The notes below the pieces were generated by a model that was not told where the DNA came from, did not search any database, and saw only the letters and a list, made by a program, of their open reading frames with translations. The position numbers and the translations under genes are program-made. 35,090 nt of DNA, from the NCBI GenBank assembly GCA_945860205.1, contig CAMARK010000049.1, positions 1 to 35,090 on the forward strand. Direction: 5' to 3'. Of the stretch, positions 9,230-16,857 are shown piece by piece (position 1 is the first letter of the stretch; every line of letters starts with the position of its first letter). Origin of the DNA: Reyranella massiliensis 521 (GTDB taxonomy: Bacteria > Pseudomonadota > Alphaproteobacteria > Reyranellales > Reyranellaceae).

Positions 9230-9634
9230 TCAGTTGGCAAGCGCAATGCAGTCGATCTCCATGTCGAACGGGCCGAACCAGCCGGCCGTGCAGATGAAGA
9301 TGCGGCCAGGCTTCAAGTTGCCGAAATACTCGGCGTAGACGGTGTTGATGGCCGCGAAGTAGGACGGGTTGCAGCAATAGACGTTGCACTTCACGACGCG
9401 GTCCAGGCCGGAGCCAGCCGCCTCGAGGCACGATTTCAGGTGCTCGAGTACACGACGCGCCTGCTGGTCGATCGTCAGGATGTCGTAGTCGCCGGTCTCG
9501 GGATTAACCGGTGCCAAGCCCGACACGAACACAAAGTCGCCGGCCCGTACCACGGGCGAGAAAGGAACAGAGATGCGCTCGGCAAACTTGGCGAAGGCCG
9601 GCACGGCGGGTTTGGTCATTTCAATGCGCGGCAT
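9230..9634 (-). CDS. RidA family protein (reactive imine/enamine deaminase-like)
   Basis: A 134-residue RidA/YjgF/YER057c protein. Recognisable elements are FSPVVRAGDFVFVSGLAPVNPETG, the central helix QQARRVLEHLKSCLEAAGSGLDRVVKCNVY, and the C-terminal PGRIFICTAG...MEIDCIALAN. Arg111 occupies the position of the substrate-binding arginine (Arg105 in archetypal RidA) and Glu126 the conserved glutamate, so imine hydrolysis is feasible. AAAGGAG lies about 5 nt before the start. It heads the minus-strand unit ridA-ABM-EamA, divergent from a WYL regulator. In such catabolic settings RidA proteins often deaminate pathway-specific enamines rather than general ones; that is inference here. Confidence 0.93.
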   Translation of the reverse strand: MPRIEMTKPAVPAFAKFAERISVPFSPVVRAGDFVFVSGLAPVNPETGDYDILTIDQQARRVLEHLKSCLEAAGSGLDRVVKCNVYCCNPSYFAAINTVYAEYFGNLKPGRIFICTAGWFGPFDMEIDCIALAN

Positions 9635-9677
9635 GGGAACTCCTTTGGGATGAAGGCCAGACCCTAGCCACCCCCTC

Positions 9678-9695
9678 CTGACAACGTTGTGTCAG
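9678..9695. promoter_or_regulatory. Palindromic operator candidate between ridA and the WYL regulator
   Basis: CTGACA-ACGTTG-TGTCAG is an inverted repeat with 6-nt arms and a 6-nt spacer, and it contains a perfect ACAACGTTGT core. It lies in the 79-nt divergent region. CTGACA also resembles a -35 box, with TATCCT at 9702-9707 18 nt downstream, so a protein bound here would block the regulator's promoter. The likely binder is the adjacent WYL regulator. Confidence 0.6.
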
Positions 9696-9713
9696 TAGTG
9701 ATATCCTCAGCAA

Positions 9714-10421
9714 ATGCGCCGCTCCGACCGCCTGTTCGACATCATCCAGCGGCTTCGCACCGCCAAGGGACCGACCACGGCCGCGCGGCTGGCGGCCGAG
9801 CTCGAAGTGACGCCGCGCACCATCTACCGCGACATCGCCACCCTGCAGGCGCGCCGTGTGCCGATCGATGGCGAGGCGGGCGTGGGCTACATACTGCGCA
9901 AGGGCTTCGACCTGCCGCCGCTGATGTTCACGATCGACGAGGTCGAGGCGATCGCCGTCGGCGCGCGCATGGTGGGTCGGCTCCGCGATCCCAAGCTGCA
10001 GGAAGCGGCCGAAAGCGTGCTCGCCAAGGTGACGGTCGTGCTGCCCGAGGCGATACGGTCCGCGCTCGCCAATCCGCAGATGTTCGTCTCGCCGGGCATT
10101 GCCGCGACGGCGGAGGGGATCGATCTCGCCGGCCTGCGCGGCGCGATCCGCGACAGCCGTAAGCTCCACATCGTCTACGCCGACATAAACGGCCGGCGCT
10201 CCAACCGCACCATCTGGCCGATCGCCATGGCTTATTATGTCGACGTGACCCTGGTCGGCGCCTGGTGCGAGCTGCGAGCCGACTACCGGAATTTCCGCGT
10301 CGAGCGCATCCAGGGCGCCCGCGTGCTGGACGAGGATTTCGACCAGGACGGCGGCCGGCTGTTTCGCGAATGGTCGGCCTTGCCCAAGGAGCGGCCTGAC
10401 TCGCCGCCTCCGCCGCGCTAG
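9714..10421 (+). CDS. YafY/WYL-domain HTH transcriptional regulator
   Basis: A 235-residue regulator. The N-terminal HTH_11-type winged helix is TTAARLAAELEVTPRTIYRDIATLQ (about 21-45) with a wing GEAGVGYILRKGFDLPPLMF. The C-terminal WYL effector domain spans about 140-205 (HIVYADINGRRSNRTIWPIAM, YRNFRVERIQG). WYL proteins sense small ligands or nucleic acids; family neighbours near dioxygenases usually act as local repressors or activators. No Shine-Dalgarno is visible before ATG 9714, and a candidate promoter at 9678-9707 would start transcription almost at the ATG, so the message may be leaderless. The TfdA-like gene starts 9 nt after its stop. Confidence 0.92.
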   Translation: MRRSDRLFDIIQRLRTAKGPTTAARLAAELEVTPRTIYRDIATLQARRVPIDGEAGVGYILRKGFDLPPLMFTIDEVEAIAVGARMVGRLRDPKLQEAAESVLAKVTVVLPEAIRSALANPQMFVSPGIAATAEGIDLAGLRGAIRDSRKLHIVYADINGRRSNRTIWPIAMAYYVDVTLVGAWCELRADYRNFRVERIQGARVLDEDFDQDGGRLFREWSALPKERPDSPPPPR

Positions 10422-10430
10422 ACTTTGGCC

Positions 10431-11315
10431 ATGGATATCAAGCCCATCGATCCCGCCAACCGCCCGTTCTTCGCGGGCGTCGTCTCAGGCCTCGATCTCT
10501 CCAAGCCGCTGACGCCGGAGCAGGTCAAGGCCGTCCATGCCGGCATGGACCGCTTCGGCGTGCTGGTGTTCCACGATCAGCCGATCGACGACGACCAGCA
10601 GCTCGTGTTCAGCCGCTCGCTCGGGCCGCTGGAACAGGCGACGGGCGACATCGCGGCACCTCAGGACCGGCGCATGAGCATGGACCTGAACGACATCTCC
10701 AACCTCGACAAGCACGGCGAGGTGCTGCCGCGCGACGACCGCCGCCGCCTGTTTGGCCTCGGCAACCAGCTCTGGCATTCCGACAGCTCGTTCAAGGACG
10801 TGCCGGCCAAGTACTCGCTGCTGTCGGCCCGCAAGATCCCGCCGACCGGCGGCAACACCGAGTTCGCCGACATGCGCGCGGCCTACGATGCGCTCGACGA
10901 GGCGACCAAGCGGGAGGTCCGCGATCTCATCTGTGCCCACAGCCAAGTCTTTTCACGCGGCATTCTCGGGTTCGACGATTTCACCGAGGCCGAGCGCCTA
11001 AAATGGGCGCCGGTGCGCCAGCGCCTGGTGCGGCGCCATCCCGTCACCGGCCGGCTCTCGCTCTATCTCGCCAGTCACGCCGGCGGCATCGAAGGCTGGC
11101 CGGTGCCCGAGGCCCGTGCCTTCCTGCGCGACCTCACCGAGCACGCCACGCAGCGACAGTTCGTCTATGCCCATGTCTGGACGCCGTGGGATCTCGTGAT
11201 GTGGGACAACCGCGTCACCATGCACCGCGCGCGGCGCTACGACCCCGCGGAAGTCCGCGACATGCGCCGCACCACGCTCACCAACGAAGTATCGAGCCTG
11301 GAACAGGCCCCGTAA
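10431..11315 (+). CDS. TauD/TfdA-family 2-oxoglutarate-dependent dioxygenase
   Basis: A 294-residue Fe(II)/2-oxoglutarate dioxygenase. Iron ligands are His116 and Asp118 (LWHSDSSF) and His265 (TMHRARRYD), and the 2-oxoglutarate-binding arginine is Arg276 (RDMRR). The spacings match the TfdA 2,4-D dioxygenase residues His113, Asp115, His262 and Arg273 with a constant offset of 3, so the protein belongs close to TfdA rather than TauD. Likely substrates are aryloxy- or alkyl-carboxylates or sulfonates; the natural one is unknown. ATG 10431 is preferred over an in-frame TTG at 10425. It lies between the WYL regulator (9-nt gap) and the MBL hydrolase (7-nt gap), forming one operon. Confidence 0.94.
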   Translation: MDIKPIDPANRPFFAGVVSGLDLSKPLTPEQVKAVHAGMDRFGVLVFHDQPIDDDQQLVFSRSLGPLEQATGDIAAPQDRRMSMDLNDISNLDKHGEVLPRDDRRRLFGLGNQLWHSDSSFKDVPAKYSLLSARKIPPTGGNTEFADMRAAYDALDEATKREVRDLICAHSQVFSRGILGFDDFTEAERLKWAPVRQRLVRRHPVTGRLSLYLASHAGGIEGWPVPEARAFLRDLTEHATQRQFVYAHVWTPWDLVMWDNRVTMHRARRYDPAEVRDMRRTTLTNEVSSLEQAP

Positions 11316-11322
11316 CGAGCCG

Positions 11323-12060
11323 ATGCGCTTGCAGTTTCTCGGCTCCGGCGATGCCTTCGGCAGCGGCGGTCGCTTCAACACCTGCTTCCATCTCGAGCGT
11401 GCCGCCGACGGCAACGTGCTGATCGATTGCGGCGCCTCCTCGATGGTGGCGATCCGTAAATGGCGCGTCGAGCCCAATGCCGTCTCGACCGTCCTGGTGA
11501 GCCACTTGCACGGCGATCACTTCGCCGGGTTGCCCTTTTTCCTGCTCGACGCCCAGCTCGTGAGCCGCCGCACCGCGCCCCTGCTGCTGGCCGGCCCGCC
11601 GGGCTTCGAGGATCGGCTGATGATCGTGATGGAGGCGATGTTCGCGGGCTCGACCAAGGCGCCGCGCAAGTTCGAATTGACGATCCGCGAACTGGAGCTG
11701 CACCAGCGCGCCCCGCTGAACGGCCTCGCCGTCACGCCCTACCTGATGAAGCATTTCAGCGGCGCGCCGTCCTATGCACTCCGCATCGAAACCGAGGGCA
11801 AGGTGCTCACTTATTCAGGCGACACCGAATGGGTTGACGAGCTGATCCCGGCCGGCCGCGACGCCGACCTGTTCATCTGCGAGGCCTATTTCTTCGACAA
11901 GGTGATGAAGTACCACGTCGACTACACCACGCTCATGAAGCGCCTGCCCGAGGTCGGGGCCAGGCGCACCATCGTCACCCACATGAGCGCCGAACTGCTG
12001 GGCCGCCAGCAGGAGCTCGCCTGCGAGGCGGCCCACGACGGGCTGGTTGTTGAATTCTGA
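11323..12060 (+). CDS. Metallo-beta-lactamase-fold hydrolase (RNase Z-like subgroup)
   Basis: A 245-residue MBL-fold protein. It opens with MRLQFLGSGDAFGSGGRFNTC, a start typical of the RNase Z/AtsA-like subgroup. The metal motif is SHLHGDHFAG (His61, His63, Asp65, His66), with further ligands His144, Asp167 (YSGDTEW) and His220 (VTHMSAE). It is shorter than true tRNase Z (about 300 residues) and lacks an obvious exosite arm, so a small-molecule hydrolase is more likely. As third gene of the WYL-TfdA-like operon it could hydrolyse an ester or lactone formed by the dioxygenase (inference). The Shine-Dalgarno is weak, consistent with coupling to the upstream gene. Confidence 0.9.
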   Translation: MRLQFLGSGDAFGSGGRFNTCFHLERAADGNVLIDCGASSMVAIRKWRVEPNAVSTVLVSHLHGDHFAGLPFFLLDAQLVSRRTAPLLLAGPPGFEDRLMIVMEAMFAGSTKAPRKFELTIRELELHQRAPLNGLAVTPYLMKHFSGAPSYALRIETEGKVLTYSGDTEWVDELIPAGRDADLFICEAYFFDKVMKYHVDYTTLMKRLPEVGARRTIVTHMSAELLGRQQELACEAAHDGLVVEF

Positions 12061-12078
12061 GTCGGGAGTTTTAAGCCG

Positions 12079-12534
12079 CTAGAGCCGGAAGGCCTGACGC
12101 GCCAGCAGCTTCCACGCGCCGCCGTCCTTCACCCAGACCTGCAGGGCGCCGACCTTGGCGGTGGCGGGCTTGCCGTCGGTTTCGGTGTCCACGGTCATGA
12201 CGTGGCGCACGATCGCGTTGTTGCCGGCAACCGAGGTCGTGGCGTCGGAGAAAGCCATCGACTTGTAGAGCGTCTTCTTGCCGGCGACGACGTCGAGGAA
12301 CTGCGCCTTGGTTTCGAGCCGTCCGGCCGAATGGCCGTAGCTCAACTCATTCGACAGCAGCGCCGTCAGCTTGGCCCGATCGGCGGTGAGCATGGCGTCG
12401 CGCAGCTCCGCGATCGCCTTGTCGACGGCAGCGACATCGGCCGGCTGGGCAACGGCTGCCGTGCCGGCAATGAGAGAGGGAATGGCAAATGCCAGTCCGC
12501 TGGCCAACGCCAGACGGCGACCGGTGGTGAACAT
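12079..12534 (-). CDS. Secreted DUF4440/NTF2-like protein
   Basis: A 151-residue protein with an N-terminal signal (MFTTGRRLALASGLAFAIPS to about AAVAQ) followed by a SnoaL/DUF4440 cone fold: VDKAIAELRDAMLTADRAKLTALLSNELSYGHSAGRLETKAQFLDVV, and a C-terminal GALQVWVKDGGAWKLLARQAFRL. Such domains bind small molecules or have isomerase-like activities, but the function of most is unknown. AGGAGGAAAC lies immediately before the ATG, a strong ribosome site. It is convergent with the MBL hydrolase (18-nt gap). The 102 nt upstream (12,535-12,636) hold no other recognisable feature. Confidence 0.88.
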   Translation of the reverse strand: MFTTGRRLALASGLAFAIPSLIAGTAAVAQPADVAAVDKAIAELRDAMLTADRAKLTALLSNELSYGHSAGRLETKAQFLDVVAGKKTLYKSMAFSDATTSVAGNNAIVRHVMTVDTETDGKPATAKVGALQVWVKDGGAWKLLARQAFRL

Positions 12535-12636
12535 GTTTCCTCCTGGGTCGAATTGTGTCGATTGGGTTGGCGGGCACGCAACGCCGGATCCCGCCCGACG
12601 AGGCTAGGCCCGGCCACCGCAGGCGGCAACAGCCGC

Positions 12637-12985
12637 TTAGGACGCCGGGCCCGTCTGGCCGTGGGCTTCGAGCAGCCGGAGGGATCTGCACCGACGTCGG
12701 CAGTTCGATCAGGAACTCCTTGTCGCGGTCTAGATGGTGGATGCGCGCCGGATCGCCTCCGGTGAAACGCGACATCGCCTCGATATTCTCCCAGTACGAG
12801 ATCGTCATGAATTCCGATTCGGTCTCGCGATCCTCGCGGAACGTCTGGACGCCCAGCGCCTTCTCGATCAGCGGCCTGATTCCGACCTCGTAATTTTACG
12901 TCTCGTATTCGTCGGCCCGCGCGCACCGCACGCGACCGCGCCAGATCCGGGCAATGGTCGGTTTCCTGGTGGCCTCCGTGGTCAT
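12637..12985 (-). pseudogene. ABM-like (antibiotic biosynthesis monooxygenase) gene broken by a stop codon and a frameshift
   Basis: Reading from ATG 12985 gives MTTEATRKPTIARIWRGRV...RADEYET, then TAA (12898-12896). In the same frame it continues NYEVGIRPLIEKALGVQTFRED...EFMTISYWENIEAMSRFTGGDPARIHHL...EFLIELPTSVQI. This whole string matches the layout of small ABM-fold proteins of about 110 residues. After QI the family-like ending is recovered only by shifting frame: deleting one base of the GGG at 12681-12683 gives LRLLEAHGQTGPAS and a stop at 12637. Two independent lesions argue for decay. The start overlaps the stop of the intact DHFR-like gene (ATGA). Translation could in principle restart at the internal ATG 12808, but that would lack the first strand. 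Confidence 0.85.
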
Positions 12986-13545
12986 TTCGGCCCCCACTCC
13001 TCGAGCACCGTGTTGGTGGCGGCGTCCAGCGTGCGCGTGTCGCGCAGCACCATGCCATGCTTGGTGAAGATCTCCGACGGCGGCACGTCCTTGCCGACAC
13101 CCGGAAACACCGGCCGGCCGCGCGGCACGCTGGCTTCGGCGCGCGTGAGGAAGAACGCGTCGTAGCCGATATTGAGGAACAGGCCGAACACGTCGGTGCC
13201 GCCCACCACGGCCAGGGTGCCGTCCTCGATGCCCAGCCGCTGCCAGGCCTCCTCGAGCGGCGCCGTGCCGGGATTCCACAGGACCGCCAGGGCATTGTTG
13301 GGATCGACCATCACGCGCTGGACGCGCCGCGTCAGGATGATCCGGCGGCGCGTCTTTTCCTTCGGGCCGCCCTCGGCCGAATGCCGGCCATTGGCGACCG
13401 CCGAGGCCCGGTCGACCGAGTCCTGGTAGAACTTGTGATCCGCTTCGATCTTGATCTCGTCGGGGAAGGATCCGTCATTCCTGGCGATCATCCCTTCCCT
13501 GGAAATGACCGCGTAGCCTTCGATCCGGGGACGTTTCAGTGCCAT
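12982..13545 (-). CDS. Dihydrofolate reductase/RibD-C-like family protein
   Basis: A 187-residue protein of the DHFR-like fold: EGYAVISREGMIARNDGSFPDEIKIEADHKFYQDSVDRASAVANGRHS at the N-terminus and the NADPH-site-like LAVVGGTDVFGLFLNIGYDAFFLTRAE around residues 111-137. This places it in the broad RibD_C/DHFR superfamily rather than as a proven folate enzyme. It is read from ATG 13545, where the family-like sequence begins; the frame is open further upstream but antisense to DUF1761. Its stop overlaps the start of the decayed ABM-like gene, showing that the two were once translationally coupled. Confidence 0.85.
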   Translation of the reverse strand: MALKRPRIEGYAVISREGMIARNDGSFPDEIKIEADHKFYQDSVDRASAVANGRHSAEGGPKEKTRRRIILTRRVQRVMVDPNNALAVLWNPGTAPLEEAWQRLGIEDGTLAVVGGTDVFGLFLNIGYDAFFLTRAEASVPRGRPVFPGVGKDVPPSEIFTKHGMVLRDTRTLDAATNTVLEEWGPK

Positions 13546-13565
13546 GCCGCCGCCTTTCGCCCGTC

Positions 13566-13979
13566 TCAAAAACCAAGAGCGCCGATGATAGCGCCCTGTA
13601 TAACGAGCACACCCAGCCAATGGATGCCATCGATCACGCTCAGCATCGGCTTGCGGCCGCCAAAGGCGTTGTTGACGGCCACCGTCGTGGCGACGAAGCC
13701 CACCCAGACGAACAGGGCGGAGATGATGCCGTTCTTCAAGGTCACCTGCCCCGGACCGAGGTGGCCGAGCGTGCCGGCCAGCACCCAGGCCATCACCAGG
13801 AGCGCCACGAACGAGGTGACGAACGGCGCGATCGAGCGCTTGCCGGCGATCTCCTCCTTGGTCTTGCCGATCGCCGCCAGCCACTGCTTGGACAGCCACA
13901 TGTAATAGACCGCGCCGAAGGCAAAACCCGCCACCGCGGCGAGCCCGATGGCTACGATGTTCATGCCGGCGAAGTTCAT
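13566..13979 (-). CDS. DUF1761 membrane protein
   Basis: A 137-residue protein with four hydrophobic segments. The pattern MNIVAIGLAAVAGFAFGAVYYMWLSKQWLAAIGKTKEEI near the N-terminus and FVWVGFVATTVAVNNAFGGRKPMLSVIDGIHWLGVLVIQGAIIGAL at the C-terminus is typical of DUF1761, a small integral membrane family of unknown function. ATG 13979 has GGGAG 6 nt upstream and begins the conserved N-terminus; an in-frame extension to 14057 would run into the terminator of the gene before it. It is followed by the DHFR-like gene after 20 nt. Confidence 0.9.
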   Translation of the reverse strand: MNFAGMNIVAIGLAAVAGFAFGAVYYMWLSKQWLAAIGKTKEEIAGKRSIAPFVTSFVALLVMAWVLAGTLGHLGPGQVTLKNGIISALFVWVGFVATTVAVNNAFGGRKPMLSVIDGIHWLGVLVIQGAIIGALGF

Positions 13980-14014
13980 GGCCTGCTCCCTGTACCGAGC
14001 GGCCACCCTAGCGC

Positions 14015-14045
14015 AAATGAAAGCGGCGGGGAAAACCCCCGCCGC
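14015..14045 (-). terminator. Rho-independent terminator after the FAS1 gene
   Basis: A perfect 9-bp GC stem (arms 14037-14045 and 14023-14031, 5-nt loop) is followed on the minus strand by TTTCATTT. It lies 22 nt past the FAS1 stop codon and separates that gene from DUF1761. Confidence 0.75.
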
Positions 14046-14066
14046 CCTCCATCTCACGGACTACGT

Positions 14067-14624
14067 TCAGCCCTTGGGCAGGACGACCGTATCGATCACG
14101 TGGATGACTCCATTGGACTGCTTCACGTCGGCGATCGTCACAGTGGCGACAGTGCCGTTCTCGTCGGTGAGCGTGATCTTCTCGCCCGCCATCTTGGCCT
14201 GCAGCGTGCAGCCGCCGACCGTCTTCACGGCGTAGGTGCCCTTGTCGTCCTTGATCATCTTGGCAATGGCCGGCGACATCGCGTTCGCGGCCACGACATG
14301 GCAGGTCAGGATCTTGGTGAGCTTCGCCTTGTTCTCGGGCTTCAGCAGCATCTCGACGGTGCCGGCCGGCAGCTTGGCGAAGGCGGCATTGGTCGGCGCG
14401 AAGACCGTGAACGGGCCGGGGCCCGACAGAGTCTCGACGAGCCCGGCCGCCTTCACCGCGGCAACGAGCGTGGTGTGATCCTTCGAGTTGACGGCGTTCT
14501 CGATGATGTTCTTGTTTTCCATCATCGGCGCGCCGCCGACCATCGGGTTTTGGGCAAAGGCCGGCGTAAAGGCAGTGACCGAAATCGCGGCGACGGCCGC
14601 GAGCAGTGCATGACGCTTGATCAT
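14067..14624 (-). CDS. Secreted fasciclin (FAS1) domain protein
   Basis: A 185-residue exported protein. The signal peptide MIKRHALLAAVAAISVTAF ends near PAFA-Q. One FAS1 domain follows: NIIENAVNSKDHTTLVAAVKAAGLVETLSGPGPFTVFAPTNAAFAKLPAGTVEMLL (H1 box), and SNGVIHVIDTVVLPKG at the end (H2 box). FAS1 domains mediate adhesion or bind small ligands in the periplasm or at the surface. ATG 14624 is chosen because GGAG lies 6 nt upstream and it gives a clean signal peptide; the frame is open to 14801. A strong terminator follows. It diverges from the amidase; the 175 nt between them show nothing else recognisable. Confidence 0.93.
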   Translation of the reverse strand: MIKRHALLAAVAAISVTAFTPAFAQNPMVGGAPMMENKNIIENAVNSKDHTTLVAAVKAAGLVETLSGPGPFTVFAPTNAAFAKLPAGTVEMLLKPENKAKLTKILTCHVVAANAMSPAIAKMIKDDKGTYAVKTVGGCTLQAKMAGEKITLTDENGTVATVTIADVKQSNGVIHVIDTVVLPKG

Positions 14625-14799
14625 TAATGACTCCATGGTTGATGCATGGATTGGTACGGCCATCTCGCGATCGCGGTTCATCGAGCAGCAACACGCTTTC
14701 GTGAGCCGCATTGTGACCGCGATGTGTCCGCGCGCGACGGCGCCGTGCCGCGTGATATGCTCTGCCTCGAAATTGCCGCATATGAGGACCCAGCCAACC

Positions 14800-16185
14800 A
14801 TGACCGCGTACCAGGATTACAAGCCGCTCACTTTCCACGACGCGACGCCGCACTTCGCCGACGGCAGCGACACACCGCGCGCCTATCTCGAGCGATGCCT
14901 GGCGACGATCGCGGCCCGCGAGCCGGTGGTGAAGGCTTTTACGGCGATCAACGAGGCCGGCGCGCGCGCGACAGCCGACGCCAGCACGGCGCGCTGGAAG
15001 GCGGGCAAGCCGCTCTCGCCCGTCGACGGCATGCCCATTGCGATTAAAGATCTGCTCGAGACCAAGGACATGCCGACTGAGATGGGCTGCCAGGCCTTCA
15101 AGGGCAATTTCCCCAAGCGCGACAATGCCGCGGTCTGGGCGCTGCGGCAGGCCGGCGCCGTCATCCTGGCGAAGACCGTCACGGCGGAACTAGGCGGCGC
15201 GCATCCGGGGCCGACCACCAACCCGTTCGATCCGGCACGCACACCCGGCGGCTCGTCCTCGGGCTCGGCCGCCGCTGTCGGCGCGCGCATGGTGCCGGCG
15301 GCGATCGGCACCCAGGTGGGCGGCTCGATCATCCGGCCCGCCGCCTATTGCGGAAACTTCGCGCTAAAACCCACGCAGGGCGGCATCAACCGCGGCGAGC
15401 GTTTGGCAACCAGCATGAGCACGCACGGTCCGCACGCCGGCTGCCTCGAGGATATGTGGCAGGTGGCAATCGAGATCGCCAACCGCGCCGGCGGCGACCG
15501 CGGCTCGGTCGGCCTGATCGGTCCGTCGACCCTGCCGGCCGCGGTGAAGCCCAATCGGCTCATCGTCCTGGAAACGGAAGGATGGTCGGCCGTCGACGAG
15601 GCGACCAGGGCCGGCTTCGACGCCGTGCTGAGGCAGCTTCGCGAGGCCGGCGTCACCCTGATCCGCCGCAAGGACCATCCAATGGTCGAGGCGCTGGAAA
15701 AGTCGGTCGCCAACGGCCGCGCGGTGTGCGGCAGCGTCACGAGCTGGGAGAACCGCTGGTATCAGCGCGGCATCGTCGACAACGATCCGGCCGGCGTCAG
15801 CGAACGCGCGAAGGCAACCCTGGCCAAGGCCGAGGCGATGACGCCGGACGATTACCGCATGGCGCTTCTTGCCCGCGATACCGCCCAACACACGCACGCC
15901 ACCCTGGCATCGCTCGCGGATGCCGCGATCACGCTCGCCTGTCCCGGTCCTGCGCCGCTCTGGGCGGGCGACGTTCCCGGTCAGCCGCTGGCGCCGCGGC
16001 CGACCGGCGACTTCGTCTTCAACGCACCGAGTTCGATGCTGTTCGCCCCGGTCGTGACCGTGCCGCTGATGAGCGTCGGCGGCATGCCCGTGGGCATCCA
16101 GCTCATGGGCCAGCAGCACGAGGACGCGCGCATGACCGGCCTCGCGCGCTGGCTTCACGAGGCGCTGAAGCCGGTGGCCGCGTGA
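14800..16185 (+). CDS. Amidase signature family hydrolase
   Basis: A 461-residue amidase. The Ser-cisSer-Lys triad is Lys83 (PIAIKDLLETK), Ser152 (TPGGSSSGSAAAV) and Ser176 (TQVGGSIIRPAAYCG). These keep the spacing of malonamidase E2 (Lys62, Ser131, Ser155) with a constant offset of 21. The nucleophile loop reads GTQVGGSIIRP instead of the commoner GTDTGGSIRIP, as in a known variant subgroup. It hydrolyses amide or related C-N bonds of an unidentified substrate in the cytoplasm; it is shorter than GatA and has no GatB/GatC neighbours, so a tRNA-amidotransferase role is unlikely. ATG 14800 is chosen; 14782 is an in-frame alternative. The histidine phosphatase begins 23 nt downstream. Confidence 0.92.
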   Translation: MTAYQDYKPLTFHDATPHFADGSDTPRAYLERCLATIAAREPVVKAFTAINEAGARATADASTARWKAGKPLSPVDGMPIAIKDLLETKDMPTEMGCQAFKGNFPKRDNAAVWALRQAGAVILAKTVTAELGGAHPGPTTNPFDPARTPGGSSSGSAAAVGARMVPAAIGTQVGGSIIRPAAYCGNFALKPTQGGINRGERLATSMSTHGPHAGCLEDMWQVAIEIANRAGGDRGSVGLIGPSTLPAAVKPNRLIVLETEGWSAVDEATRAGFDAVLRQLREAGVTLIRRKDHPMVEALEKSVANGRAVCGSVTSWENRWYQRGIVDNDPAGVSERAKATLAKAEAMTPDDYRMALLARDTAQHTHATLASLADAAITLACPGPAPLWAGDVPGQPLAPRPTGDFVFNAPSSMLFAPVVTVPLMSVGGMPVGIQLMGQQHEDARMTGLARWLHEALKPVAA

Positions 16186-16208
16186 GGAGCTTTCCGGGAG
16201 ATCGACCT

Positions 16209-16826
16209 TTGAGAAAACTGACCGCCGCCGTCTGCCTGGGCCTTGCCCTGTCGGCCATCGCCGCACCTGCAACGTGGGCCGCAGACCCCACGACCCAGAC
16301 CATCGTCCTGCTGCGCCACGGTGAAAAGCCGGCAGCTGGCCTCGGCCAGCTCGACTGCCAGGGGCTCAACCGGGCGCTGGCGTTGCCGGCCGTTCTGTCG
16401 CGGCGCTTCGGCCGGCCGGCCGCGATCTTTGCGCCCAATCCGGCGACGAAGGTCCGCGACGAAGGCGGCGTCTTCGACTATGTGCGGCCGCTGGCCACCA
16501 TCGAGCCGACCGCGATCGCCCTCGGCCTGCCGGTCGACGCCAGCGTCGGCTTCACCGACGTCGACGGGTTGCAGCAACGGCTGGGCGAGCCGCACCTGCG
16601 CGGCGCCCTCGTGTTCGTGGCCTGGGAGCACGTGCGGATCGTGACGATCGTCCGGTCGCTGCTTGCCCGGCACAACGGCGATGCCGCCGCCGTGCCGGAA
16701 TGGAGGGACAATGATTTCGACAGCATCTATGTCGTCAGGATCGCGCGTACCGGCGAGCGGACGTCGGCAAGCTTCGAGCACACCCACGAAGGCCTCAACA
16801 ACCAGCCGAGACAGTGCCCGGGATAG
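16209..16826 (+). CDS. Secreted histidine-phosphatase-superfamily protein
   Basis: A 205-residue protein with a signal peptide (MRKLTAAVCLGLALSAIAA, cleavage near ATWAA) followed by the phosphohistidine motif LLRHGEK (Arg36, His37, Gly38). Arg93 (YVRPLATIEPTA) matches the second arginine region, and His141 (FVAWEHVRIV) the second catalytic histidine. The C-terminal NDFDSIYVVRI strand is typical of the periplasmic branch of this superfamily. The likely activity is removal of phosphate from an extracytoplasmic substrate. The start is TTG at 16209, supported by GGGAG 8 nt upstream and by the signal peptide beginning there. It lies directly after the amidase, and both appear to share one transcript. 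Confidence 0.85.
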   Translation: MRKLTAAVCLGLALSAIAAPATWAADPTTQTIVLLRHGEKPAAGLGQLDCQGLNRALALPAVLSRRFGRPAAIFAPNPATKVRDEGGVFDYVRPLATIEPTAIALGLPVDASVGFTDVDGLQQRLGEPHLRGALVFVAWEHVRIVTIVRSLLARHNGDAAAVPEWRDNDFDSIYVVRIARTGERTSASFEHTHEGLNNQPRQCPG

Positions 16827-16830
16827 AGTG

Positions 16831-16849
16831 GATTCCGCGAAAGTGGAAT
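16831..16849. repeat. Short inverted repeat after the phosphatase gene
   Basis: GATTCC and GGAATC arms lie around an 8-nt spacer just past the phosphatase stop. There is no T-run, so it is a weak candidate for an RNA hairpin or part of the neighbouring palindromic repeat cluster. Confidence 0.5.
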
Positions 16850-16857
16850 CACCTAAA

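Noticed and set aside
11323..12060. True tRNase Z
   Set aside because: Shorter than RNase Z, with no visible exosite, and sited in a dioxygenase operon; called only as an MBL-fold hydrolase.
12366..13295. Long minus-strand frame across the ABM/DHFR-like region
   Set aside because: Its product is Arg-rich and out of frame with both recognisable genes; the broken ABM-like reading frame explains the region better.
14800..16185. GatA subunit of tRNA amidotransferase
   Set aside because: No GatB or GatC nearby, and the nucleophile loop is of the variant TQVGGSIIRP type rather than typical GatA.
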